A DNA stretch of 64,000 bases from Methylobacterium durans (lineage in GTDB: Bacteria; Pseudomonadota; Alphaproteobacteria; Rhizobiales; Beijerinckiaceae). The notes under the pieces are model-generated. The model ran no database searches, had not been told where the DNA came from, and was given only the letters and a program-made list of their open reading frames with translations. Location: NCBI RefSeq assembly GCF_003173715.1, contig NZ_CP029550.1:6030001-6094000 (forward strand). Reading direction: 5' to 3'. Positions 27,181 through 35,005 of this stretch are shown piece after piece (position 1 is the stretch's first letter; every line of letters begins with the position of its first letter). The translations under genes and the position numbers were made by a program.

Positions 27181-27267
27181 CTGTCACGTCTCCGTCGTCC
27201 GCGGGACATCCTGCCGGAGACATCTTAACCGGCCGCGACCGGAATCCGCGGCAATCGACGGGTCTCC

Positions 27268-27711
27268 TCAGCTCAGCGCCACCAGGGCGACGCCCGCGAC
27301 CATCAGGACCGCGCCGAGGACGCGCCCGAGGCCGGCCGGATGCGGCTCGAACCCGACCCAGCCGAAATGGTCGAGCAGGATCGAGGTGACGACGCCCGCC
27401 GTGACGAGGAGGCCGAGATAGGGCGCGGCGCCGATCTGCCGGGCCACGAAGAGCTGGGACAGGACCACGAGGGCCCCGAGCGCGCCGCCGATCCAGGCCC
27501 ACCAGGGCGCCTGCAGGGCCTGCTCGGCGCTCGGCAGGCTCAGGCGCCCGGAGACGAGCCCCGCGACGAGGAGCGTCGCGCCCGTCACCGTCGACACGAC
27601 GAGCCCGGCCGCGAAGGGCTGCGCGAAGGTGCGGGCGAGCATCGCGTTCGAGCCGGACTGCACCGCGTTGCCGATTCCCGCCAGCGCGGCGAGACCGTAG
27701 AGGTACCACAT
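27268..27711 (-). CDS. DMT-family membrane transporter (YdcZ/DUF606-like)
   Basis: Membrane protein of 147 residues with about five hydrophobic spans, the size of the half-length DMT exporters of the YdcZ (DUF606) group, which work as dimers. Family-like stretches are ALAGIGNAVQSGSNAML, PWWAWIGGALGALVVLSQLFVA and GAAPYLGLLVTAGVVTSILLDHFGWVGFE. Substrate unknown. It is divergent from the ABC transporter operon, with 211 bases between starts. Confidence 0.85.
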   Translation of the reverse strand: MWYLYGLAALAGIGNAVQSGSNAMLARTFAQPFAAGLVVSTVTGATLLVAGLVSGRLSLPSAEQALQAPWWAWIGGALGALVVLSQLFVARQIGAAPYLGLLVTAGVVTSILLDHFGWVGFEPHPAGLGRVLGAVLMVAGVALVALS

Positions 27712-27814
27712 GGACGACCCTTTGATTGTGATGTGCCTCTCTCAAGCGGCGAGGCCCGGTGCTGGTTCGCCCCGCCAGCGCGGGGCCCCTCTCCGGCTCC
27801 GGGCGGGACGGGGC

Positions 27815-27856
27815 CTTCCGGGCGCGCGCGCCGCACTTCCGGGCGCGCGCGCCGCA
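27815..27856. repeat. Perfect 21-base tandem duplication in a divergent promoter region
   Basis: The unit beginning cttccgggcgcgcgc and ending gccgca occurs twice without gap (27815-27835, 27836-27856). Each unit contains the palindrome gcgcgcgcgc. It lies between the DMT exporter and the metal ABC transporter operon, so it could be a duplicated operator or a replication slippage product. Confidence 0.7.
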
Positions 27857-27922
27857 TGGGCGAAGCCGCCCGCGCGCCCTAAGCTCGCTGCGCGATCCCG
27901 CCTCCCGCACAGTCCGCCCGCC

Positions 27923-28996
27923 ATGCTCCCCACGCCCTCGCCGCGCGCCCGCCCCCGGCCCGCCCCCGCGCTCCCGGCGGCGCTCACGCTCATCCTGCCG
28001 CTCCTCCTCGCCCTCCTCGGCCCGGCCGCCGCCCGCGAGATCGTCGACGCGGCCGGGCGCCGGGTGACGATCCCCGAGCGCATCGAGCGCGTGCTGGCGG
28101 CGGGACCGCCGGCCTCGGTGCTGCTCTACACCCTGGCGCCCGCCAAGCTGATCGGCTGGGTGCGCGCGCCCCACGCCGACGAGAGGCCCTATCTCGCACC
28201 CGAGACCTGGGACCTGCCGACGACCGGCCGCCTCACCGGGCGCGGCAACACCGCGAATGTCGAGGCGGTGCTGGCCCTGAAGCCCGATCTCATCGTCGAT
28301 GTCGGCTCGACCGGGCCGACCTACGCCTCGCTGGCCGACCGGGTGCAGGAGCAGACCGGGATCCCCTACCTCCTCCTCGACGGGCGCTTCGCGAAGATCC
28401 CCGAGACCTACCGCAGCTTCGGCGCGGTGCTGGGCGAGGAGACGCGCGGCGCCGAGCTCGCCGCCTATTCCGAGCGGGTGCTGGCCGAGGTCGCCGACAG
28501 GGTGGGCCCGCTCCCGCCGGAGAAGCGCCCGCGCGTCTATTACGGGCGGGGACCGAAGGGTCTGGAGACGGGGCTTGCCGGCTCCATCAACACCGAGATC
28601 CTGGACGCCGCGGGCGGTCGCAACGTCGCGGAGGCCGCGGGCCGGGGCGGGCTCGTCACCGTCTCGCCCGAGCAGGTCCTCGCCTGGGACCCGGACGTGA
28701 TCCTCACCCTCGACGCGCCCTTCCGCGCGAGCCTCGCCACCGACCCGCTCTGGAGCGGCCTGAGGGCGGTCAAGGCGGGCCGGGTCTACCAGGCGCCCCG
28801 CCTGCCCTTCGGCTGGTTCGACGCGCCGCCCGGAATCAACCGCCTGATCGGCCTGCGCTGGCTCGCGGGCCTGCTCCACCCGGACCTGTTCCCGCAACCG
28901 ATCGAGGCGGAGACCCGCACCTTCTACCGGCTCTTCTACCACGTCGACCTCGCGCCCGATCAGGTCGCGGCGCTGCTCTCGGGCGCGGGGCGGTGA
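27923..28996 (+). CDS. Periplasmic binding protein of a FecBCD-type ABC transporter
   Basis: Solute-binding protein of 357 residues in the TroA-like (type III) class used for ferric siderophores, haem, cobalamin and, in MolA, molybdate. Signal peptide residues about 15-38. The two lobes are marked by IVDAAGRRVTIPERIERVLAAG, ALKPDLIVDVGSTG, PRVYYGRGPKGLETGLAGS and LAWDPDVILTLD. Substrate cannot be read from sequence. The ATG at 27923 is chosen because it precedes the signal peptide. The stop overlaps the permease GTG by 4 bases. Confidence 0.9.
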   Translation: MLPTPSPRARPRPAPALPAALTLILPLLLALLGPAAAREIVDAAGRRVTIPERIERVLAAGPPASVLLYTLAPAKLIGWVRAPHADERPYLAPETWDLPTTGRLTGRGNTANVEAVLALKPDLIVDVGSTGPTYASLADRVQEQTGIPYLLLDGRFAKIPETYRSFGAVLGEETRGAELAAYSERVLAEVADRVGPLPPEKRPRVYYGRGPKGLETGLAGSINTEILDAAGGRNVAEAAGRGGLVTVSPEQVLAWDPDVILTLDAPFRASLATDPLWSGLRAVKAGRVYQAPRLPFGWFDAPPGINRLIGLRWLAGLLHPDLFPQPIEAETRTFYRLFYHVDLAPDQVAALLSGAGR

Positions 28997-30045
28997 CGCG
29001 CGCCCTCACCGCCGGCGAGCGGGCGGCCGCGCTGCCGCGGCGCCTGCTGCTGCGCGGGCTGCTGCCCGTCCTCGCGCTCCTCCTCCTCGCCCTCCTGTCC
29101 CTCGCCACCGGGCGCTACGGCGTGCCCCCCGGCGACATCCTCGCCGTGCTCTGGGGCAAGCTCCTCGGGCTCTCGAGCGGGGTCGACGCGACGGCGCAGA
29201 CCGTGATCCTGCAGGTGCGCGTGCCCCGGGTCGCGGGCGCCCTCGTCGTCGGCGCGGGCCTCGCCGCCGCGGGCGCCACCTACCAGGGCCTGTTCCGCAA
29301 TCCCCTCGTCTCGCCCGACATCCTCGGCGTCTCGGCGGGCGCGAGCCTCGGCGCGGTCGCCGGCATCTTCCTGTCGCTCCCCGTCGCCGCGATCCAGGGT
29401 CTCGCCTTCCTCGGCGGGCTCGGGGCGGTGGCGATCGTCTACGGCGTCGGCGCGGCGGTGCGCCGGCACGACCCCGTGCTAACCCTGGTGCTCGCCGGCG
29501 TCGCCGTCGGCGCGGTGCTCGGCGCGGCGATCTCGCTCCTCAAGGTGCTGGCCGATCCCTACAACCAGCTCCCCGCCATCACCTACTGGCTGCTCGGCAG
29601 CCTCGCTGCGGTGTCGCTCGCCGATGTCGGCGCGATCCTGCCCGCGATCCTGATCGGCCTCGCGCCGCTGATCCTGCTGCGCTGGCGCATGAACCTGATG
29701 AGCCTCGGCGAGGAGGAGGCCCGGGCGCTCGGCGTCGAGACGCGCCTCATGCGCCCCCTCTTCGTCGCCGCGGCGACCCTGGTGACGGCGGCGGCCGTCT
29801 CGGTGACCGGGGTGATCGGCTGGATCGGGCTCATCGTGCCCCATGTTGCCCGGCTCCTCGTCGGGCCGGATTTCCGGCGCCTGCTGCCGGCCTCCCTGAT
29901 GCTGGGGGCGGGCTACCTGCTGGCGGTCGATCTCGTGGCGCGCACCATCGCCCCGATCGAGGTACCGCTCGGCATCCTCACGGCGCTGATCGGCGCGCCC
30001 TTCTTCCTGTGGCTGCTCGCCACCGCGCGGCGGGGCTGGTCGTGA
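28993..30045 (+). CDS. FecCD-family ABC transporter permease
   Basis: Inner-membrane permease of 350 residues with about ten spans, of the BtuC/FecD family. Characteristic stretches: RVPRVAGALVVGAGLAAAGATYQG, NPLVSPDILGVSAGASLGA, ALGVETRLMRPLFVAAATL, and GVIGWIGLIVPHVARLLVGPD near the C-terminus. It would form a homodimer channel for the solute delivered by the binding protein upstream. GTG start overlaps the upstream stop; its own stop overlaps the ATPase start. Confidence 0.92.
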   Translation: MTRALTAGERAAALPRRLLLRGLLPVLALLLLALLSLATGRYGVPPGDILAVLWGKLLGLSSGVDATAQTVILQVRVPRVAGALVVGAGLAAAGATYQGLFRNPLVSPDILGVSAGASLGAVAGIFLSLPVAAIQGLAFLGGLGAVAIVYGVGAAVRRHDPVLTLVLAGVAVGAVLGAAISLLKVLADPYNQLPAITYWLLGSLAAVSLADVGAILPAILIGLAPLILLRWRMNLMSLGEEEARALGVETRLMRPLFVAAATLVTAAAVSVTGVIGWIGLIVPHVARLLVGPDFRRLLPASLMLGAGYLLAVDLVARTIAPIEVPLGILTALIGAPFFLWLLATARRGWS

Positions 30046-30826
30046 GGGCGGAGCCCCTCCTGCGGGTCGAGGATCTCGCCTTCGGCTACGGCGCCCGCAT
30101 CGTGGGCTCCGGCGTCGGCTTCGCGGTCTTCCCGGGCGAGGTGCTGTGCCTGCTCGGACCCAACGGCTGCGGCAAGACCACCCTGTTCAAGACCGTGCTC
30201 GGCCTCCTGCCCGCGAAGGCCGGCCGCGTCCTCGTGGAGGGGAGAGCGTCTCACACTGGTCGCGGGCGCGGCTCGCCCGCAGCATCGCCTACGTGCCCCA
30301 GGCGCACGCGGCCCTGTTCCCCTTCAGCGTCCGCGAGATCGTGCTGATGGGCCGCGCGAGCCGGCTCAGGCCCTTCGCGAGCCCGGGCCGGGCCGACCAC
30401 GCGGCGGCCCAGGCGGCGCTGGAGGCGCTCGGCGTCGCTCACCTCGCGGAGCGGGTCTACACCGAGATCAGCGGCGGCGAGCGCCAGCTCGCCCTGATCG
30501 CCCGGGCGCTCGCCGGCGAGCCGCGCCTCCTCGTGATGGACGAGCCGACCGCGAGCCTCGATTTCGGCAACCAGGCCCGGGTGCTCGGCCAGATCCGCGG
30601 CCTCGCGGGGCGCGGCCTCGGGGTGGTGCTCTCGACCCACGATCCCGGCCACGCCTTCCTCTGCGCCGACCGGGTGGCCCTCCTGCGGGAGGGGGCGCTG
30701 ATCGGCCTCGGCGCCCCGGCCGAGACGGTCACCCCGGCGAGCCTGGAGCGCCTCTACGGCGTGCCGGTCGCCGTCGTGCCGCTGGCCGGCGGGGCCGGCA
30801 CGGTCTGCACGCCGCTGCTGCCCTGA
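30042..30826 (+). CDS. FepC/BtuD-type ABC transporter ATPase (apparent frameshift near 30240)
   Basis: Cytosolic ATPase of the same transporter. First frame: Walker A GPNGCGKTTLF near residue 45. Second frame: Q-loop YVPQAHAALFPFSV, signature SGGERQLALIARALA, Walker B LLVMDEPTASLD and switch His in LSTHDPGH. The frames join at the run of four G at 30238-30241; one more G gives VLVEGESVSHWSRA and a protein of about 261 residues, the usual size. The span is 3n+2 bases. I treat it as an intact gene with a sequence error. GTG start at 30042 overlaps the permease stop. Confidence 0.9.
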
Positions 30827-30830
30827 CCCT

Positions 30831-31082
30831 TCAGAGATCGGACCGGTGCAGGACGCCCTCGGCCGCGGCCGGCTCTCCGTCCTCGGACCGGATCACCGGC
30901 GCGCCGACCGCCGCCATGAGGACGCGCAGGCCCTCGACCCACGCCTCGGCGTCGCCGAGCGTCGCCACGCCGTCCCGCCGGAACGTCCGGGCGGGCTCCC
31001 TCTCGGAAGCCTCCAGGGTCACGGCGACGTCGAAGCGGCCGTCGGGTGTGTCGGTGATCCGGTACGTCACGGAACGGGGCAT
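30831..31082 (-). CDS. Conserved hypothetical protein
   Basis: Protein of 83 residues that reads as a small alpha/beta domain: SVTYRITDTPDGRFDVAVTLEAS, then RTFRRDGVATLGDAEAWVEGLRVLMAAVG. Two strands, a helix and an acidic tail are likely. No signal peptide. It converges with the ATPase gene (4 bases between stops). Function unknown. Confidence 0.68.
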   Translation of the reverse strand: MPRSVTYRITDTPDGRFDVAVTLEASEREPARTFRRDGVATLGDAEAWVEGLRVLMAAVGAPVIRSEDGEPAAAEGVLHRSDL

Positions 31083-31327
31083 GGAATCAGCAGATTGGAA
31101 TGCGTCGCAGTCAATCGGGCGCGATCATCATGCACCAGAGGCGCGCCGGCTCATATGCGTCGAACTGCCGATGCCGCGCGGGGCCGGGTTCGGAGCGGCG
31201 CCGGACGCATCGTTCGGGAGACCGGACCGAACGCACGCTTGCCGCCCGGGCCGGCGTGCCTATCATCGGTGGCCGCGAATCCTGTCGGGACGCTTCGGGG
31301 TTCGGCTGACGCGGAGGCGATGGAGCG

Positions 31328-31483
31328 ATGGCATTCTTCCTCGGCATCGGCGGCCCGTGGGTCGTCCTGATGATCCTCGATCTGATGGCGACGCGGCGCG
31401 GCCTGCAACTCTCCGCCGCCGAGCGGTCGCAGGGCTGGCAGGAGCGCCTGGAATACCTGCTCCGGCGGCGCGAGCGGGCCTGA
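31328..31483 (+). CDS. Very small protein with N-terminal hydrophobic helix
   Basis: Frame of 51 residues: MAFFLGIGGPWVVLMILDLMATRRGLQ, then a charged helical tail ending EYLLRRRERA. One membrane-embedded helix is plausible. GGAGGCG lies upstream of the ATG at 31328. Similar membrane-anchored micro-proteins are common but unassigned. Confidence 0.45.
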   Translation: MAFFLGIGGPWVVLMILDLMATRRGLQLSAAERSQGWQERLEYLLRRRERA

Positions 31484-31567
31484 GCCCGATCCGCGGCATT
31501 CGACCGATCGCGGATACCGGATCTTCGCACCCCCCGTGCTGAGCTGACCTCCCCGGAGGACCGGCCG

Positions 31568-31780
31568 ATGATCAGCGGCGTACCGCTCACCGCGATCGGC
31601 CTGCTGCGGCAGGCGGATCTCGAACTGACAGCGCGCAACTCACAGTTGCGTCGCGGCGAGGCCCCCCGCGAGAGCGTGACGGTCGAGCTCGTGCAGAGCC
31701 TCGATCCGCCGCGCCGCGGAAACGATGCGGCGCCCACGAGCGCCCCCGTGCGCCGGCGCCTCGTCGACATCTTCGTGTGA
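31568..31780 (+). CDS. Small hypothetical protein
   Basis: Protein of 70 residues (MISGVPLTAIGLLRQADLELTAR...RRRLVDIFV), no signal peptide. CCCGGAGGACCGG gives a strong ribosome site for the ATG at 31568. It is the last gene before the AT-richer stretch that precedes the oxidase-secretion locus. No family recognised. Confidence 0.6.
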   Translation: MISGVPLTAIGLLRQADLELTARNSQLRRGEAPRESVTVELVQSLDPPRRGNDAAPTSAPVRRRLVDIFV

Positions 31781-31889
31781 TCGCACGGTTAGAACGTCAC
31801 GAAACCTTGCCGCCGACACCTTGCTTTGCCGGAAAGACTGTCGAGATCGCGCGCCCGCCGGCCGCCTCTCGGTGTCCGCGTGCCGCTTC

Positions 31890-31907
31890 CGGGGGTGATG
31901 TCCCCCG
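31890..31907. terminator. Hairpin cggggg / cccccg
   Basis: Six-base stem with a six-base loop, 110 bases after the stop of the 31568-31780 gene. First of three inverted repeats in 86 bases; it may act as that gene's terminator. Confidence 0.35.
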
Positions 31908-31911
31908 CCGA

Positions 31912-31930
31912 AGCGGATACTGTATCCGCT
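31912..31930. promoter_or_regulatory. Perfect 9-1-9 palindrome, possible operator
   Basis: agcggatac and gtatccgct flank a single t. Dyads with such a short centre suit a dimeric repressor better than a terminator. It lies 621 bases upstream of the multicopper oxidase ATG. Confidence 0.4.
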
Positions 31931-31958
31931 CGTACCGTGCCGGTGATTAATCAGTTCT

Positions 31959-31975
31959 AATAACTCAGAGTTATT
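31959..31975. promoter_or_regulatory. Perfect 8-1-8 AT-rich palindrome, possible operator
   Basis: aataactc and gagttatt flank a single a, followed by gaaaa. It is unusual in such GC-rich DNA and has the same one-base centre as the palindrome 28 bases before it. Confidence 0.4.
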
Positions 31976-32550
31976 GAAAATCCTCGCGTTTTCGGTGAAG
32001 CATCCCTGTGCTGAGATGTTGGGCATCAAAAACGTACGGAGGGAACAACTCGGGAATGACGGTCGCGAAGCGTACCTTGTCTGGCCTGCGTAGTTCAAAC
32101 GCATACTGCAAAGTTAACTTGTAGTTTAAAACTCTGGACAGACGGTACATGTGGCAAATCTTCGTCGTCTCATCAAATTGTGCAAGATCTGATCGGCGAA
32201 AACAAAAACGTGGACGCCGCGTCGACTGAGAAGGGGCCGAACGGCGCGCCGACGGTGGGGGTGTCGGGATGACAGGGCTCCCGGTCGAGATCACGGCGAG
32301 GATCTCGGCAGGTGCCCCGGCAAGAGCACCCGCGGGACCTCGGGAACGCGGTCCGGCCAAGCGATCCGAAGACCCGTTCGGGACGCGCGGCCTCCGGCAG
32401 GGGTGAGTGAGGGGCTGAGCCCGTGCCCGCCGCGGGCGGCTGCGGGTGCCGCGCGCATGAGCCGTCGCACGATCAACGGATGTCGGACAGGCCGCCGGCC
32501 CTCTCGAGGGGCCGGGGCGAGGGCCGGCGTGTCTTCTGGGGATTTTCGCC

Positions 32551-34998
32551 ATGTTCCTGGACCCGAAAGCCACCTCCCGGATCCGCATGCGGGAGGCCGA
32601 GCGCGCCCGCGAGAACCGGCTGGAGATCGTCAAGGCGCACTCGCATGGGCAGATCACCAAGCGCGACCTGTTCCGCTGGGGCCTCTACGGCGCGGGCGGC
32701 CTGATCGCGGCCAAGCACGGGCTCAGCCCCTTCGTGCGCAGCGCCTACGCGGCCGTGCCGACCGGCACGCCGCGCAGCCCGCTCTTCGGCGCCCAGAAGT
32801 TCCACGAGCCCCTGCACCGGGCCCTCGTGCAGCCGCGCATCCCGCTCGTGGCCGCGGCCGGCAGCGACGACGTGATCTGGATGGGCCCGAACGGCCAGCC
32901 CCTGCCCGGCGAGCTGCCCGGGCGGCGCCTGTCCTACCACGACGAGTGGTCGAAGCGCGGGCCGAACTGGGAGCGCCTGACCAATCCCGTCACCTATCGC
33001 GGGCCGTTCGAGGGCCGCCCGCCGGGCGAGTTCTTCGCCCATCAGCGCTGGTCGAAGGACCCGGCGAGCTCGAACCGCGACCTGTTCCCGAAGGTCGGCT
33101 ACCTCATGTCGCTCGGGCAGTGCGAGGCGGGCACGCGCTTCTGCGGGGAGATGCCCGAGCAGGACATGAACGCAATGTGGTCGTTCGGCGTGCGCCAGCC
33201 GGGCCATGCCGGATCGGGCACCGGCTCGCGCCTCGGCTACGGCATGCCCTGCCTGATCAAGGCGCGCTACGGCGAGCCGCTTCTGACCCGCATCTACAAC
33301 GACCTTCCGGCCGACCGCACCCAGAACAAGGGCTTCGGCCGCAACGAGATCACGACCCATTTCCACAACGCGCACAACGGCGCGGAGAGCGACGGCGCCT
33401 GCAACGCCTTCCACTATCCGGGCACGTTCTACGACTACCATTGGGGCCTGACGCTCGCCCGGCGCGACCTGCCGAGCCACCGCGCCTTCAGCGATCCGCT
33501 CTACCAGAAGAAGGCCTCGGGCCCGACCGACGACGGCGGCCTGATGATGGTCGAGGGCGATTACCGCGAGATCCAGGGATCGATGTGGTTCCACGACCAC
33601 CGGTTCTTCTTCACGGCCGAGAACGTCCACAAGGGCAATTTCGCCCTCTGCAACGTCTATAGCGGCCCGGACCGCGCCTGCACGGCGGTGCGCGACGGCG
33701 TGAACCTTGTCCTGCCGAGCGGCGACGCGACGGCCTGGGGCAACCAGGATTTCGACGTGAACCTCGCCGTCTCCAACCCGGCCTTCGACAAGGACGGGCA
33801 GATGTTCTTCGACATCTTCGACACGGACGGCTTCCTCGGCGACGTCATCGCCGTGAACGGGGGCTACTACCCCTACATGGAGGTGCTGCCGCGCCGGTAC
33901 CGCTTCCGCATCCTCAACGCGGCGATGGCGCGGTTCTACAAGTTCGCGCTCGGGGTCAACCGGTCGAAGAAGTTCTCGGCGGGCACGGCGGTGCCGTTCT
34001 GGTTCATCGCCAACGACGGCAACCTCGTCGTCAATCCGATCCAGCTCACGGCTCTGGAGGAGCAGGGCAACGGCGAGCGCTACGACATCGTCGTCGATTT
34101 CTCGGCCTTCGCCGACGGCGACAGCGTCTACCTCGTCAACCTCCTCAAGCAGACGGACGGCCGCAAGCCCGACAAGGCCCTGTCCATGAAGGATGCGCTC
34201 AGGGGCGACATCGAGGATCCCTGCGTCGGTCCGGTCATGGAGTTCCGGATCCGCAAGGGCGGGATCCGAAGCGTCGACGACCCGACCCGGATCTACACGG
34301 GCCTGGAGGCAGACCCGAGCACGGACTTCACGGCCGCGGACTGGAAGAGCGGGCTCAAGAAGCTGACCACCCAGATCCCCGTCATCACTCCCGTGCGCGA
34401 GCGCGTCATCGAGTTCGGCCGCTCCGGCGGCGGCGATTCCCGCGACCCGAAGACGGGCCTGTGCACCCCGGATTGCGGGGAGCACGAATCCTTCCCCTAC
34501 TCGATCAAGGTGAACGGCCAATCGGCCCACACCCTCAACGCCAACCGCATCAGCGCCCTGGTGCCGAAGCCCGGCGAGGTCGAGCACTGGACCTTCGTCA
34601 ACGGCGGCGGCGGCTGGGACCACCCGATCCACCTCCATTTCGAGGAGGGCATCACGATCGACCGCGGCGGCGCCTCGATCGGCCCCACCGAGAAGCTCGT
34701 GCGCAAGGACGTCTGGCGCCTGCGCCCGAGCGGGAAGGTCCGCATCCAGGTCTGCTTCGGCGAGTTCGGCGGCGCCTACGTGAGCCATTGCCACAACACG
34801 GCCCACGAGGATTTCGCGATGGTGCTGCGCTACCAGCTCCTGACCCCGGACCCGAACGATCCGGACTTCGCCCGGACGGGCAGCCGGCCGCACTGGCAGA
34901 TCTCGAACACGCCGATCCCCTCGCCCGACGGCGTCACCTTCCGCGTGCCGGAGGTGCTGCCCGAGGCGCGGCCGACCTTCCGCAACACCAGCACCTGA
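32551..34998 (+). CDS. Large multicopper oxidase with Tat-like leader
   Basis: Copper oxidase of 815 residues that should couple one-electron oxidation of a substrate to reduction of O2 to water. All four copper motifs are present: HFHNAH (H270, H272), WFHDH (H348, H350), HPIHLH (H691, H694, H696) and HCHNTAHEDFAM (H746, C747, H748, H752, M757), the Met giving a type 1 site of moderate potential. It is much longer than CueO or CotA (about 515). The leader after an unusual 37-residue charged extension reads KRDLFRWGLYGAGGLIAA...SAYA, like a Tat signal with KR in place of RR. Eight bases separate it from the SCO-cytochrome gene and the type II secretion genes follow, so export as a folded, copper-loaded protein is likely. 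Substrate (Mn, Fe or organic) unknown. Confidence 0.92.
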   Translation: MFLDPKATSRIRMREAERARENRLEIVKAHSHGQITKRDLFRWGLYGAGGLIAAKHGLSPFVRSAYAAVPTGTPRSPLFGAQKFHEPLHRALVQPRIPLVAAAGSDDVIWMGPNGQPLPGELPGRRLSYHDEWSKRGPNWERLTNPVTYRGPFEGRPPGEFFAHQRWSKDPASSNRDLFPKVGYLMSLGQCEAGTRFCGEMPEQDMNAMWSFGVRQPGHAGSGTGSRLGYGMPCLIKARYGEPLLTRIYNDLPADRTQNKGFGRNEITTHFHNAHNGAESDGACNAFHYPGTFYDYHWGLTLARRDLPSHRAFSDPLYQKKASGPTDDGGLMMVEGDYREIQGSMWFHDHRFFFTAENVHKGNFALCNVYSGPDRACTAVRDGVNLVLPSGDATAWGNQDFDVNLAVSNPAFDKDGQMFFDIFDTDGFLGDVIAVNGGYYPYMEVLPRRYRFRILNAAMARFYKFALGVNRSKKFSAGTAVPFWFIANDGNLVVNPIQLTALEEQGNGERYDIVVDFSAFADGDSVYLVNLLKQTDGRKPDKALSMKDALRGDIEDPCVGPVMEFRIRKGGIRSVDDPTRIYTGLEADPSTDFTAADWKSGLKKLTTQIPVITPVRERVIEFGRSGGGDSRDPKTGLCTPDCGEHESFPYSIKVNGQSAHTLNANRISALVPKPGEVEHWTFVNGGGGWDHPIHLHFEEGITIDRGGASIGPTEKLVRKDVWRLRPSGKVRIQVCFGEFGGAYVSHCHNTAHEDFAMVLRYQLLTPDPNDPDFARTGSRPHWQISNTPIPSPDGVTFRVPEVLPEARPTFRNTST

Positions 34999-35005
34999 GG
35001 CGGTC

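Larger units (their letters stand above)
31783..32550. other. Leader region of the oxidase/secretion locus with an AT-richer core
   Basis: About 770 bases with no convincing gene. Bases 31930-32220 are visibly AT-richer than anything else in the window (runs such as gtagtttaaaactc and cgaaaacaaaaacg). On the minus strand a 59-residue frame (31971-32150, MYRLSRVLNYKLTLQYAFELR) lies in this core, with no good ribosome site and no recognised family. Three inverted repeats occur at 31890-31975. The region should hold the promoter of the multicopper oxidase operon and may mark the edge of acquired DNA. Confidence 0.5.

Noticed and set aside
26555..28942. Long minus-strand frame across the DMT exporter and ABC transporter genes
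   Set aside because: It runs through known genes on both strands and intergenic DNA without any domain; it is a shadow frame.
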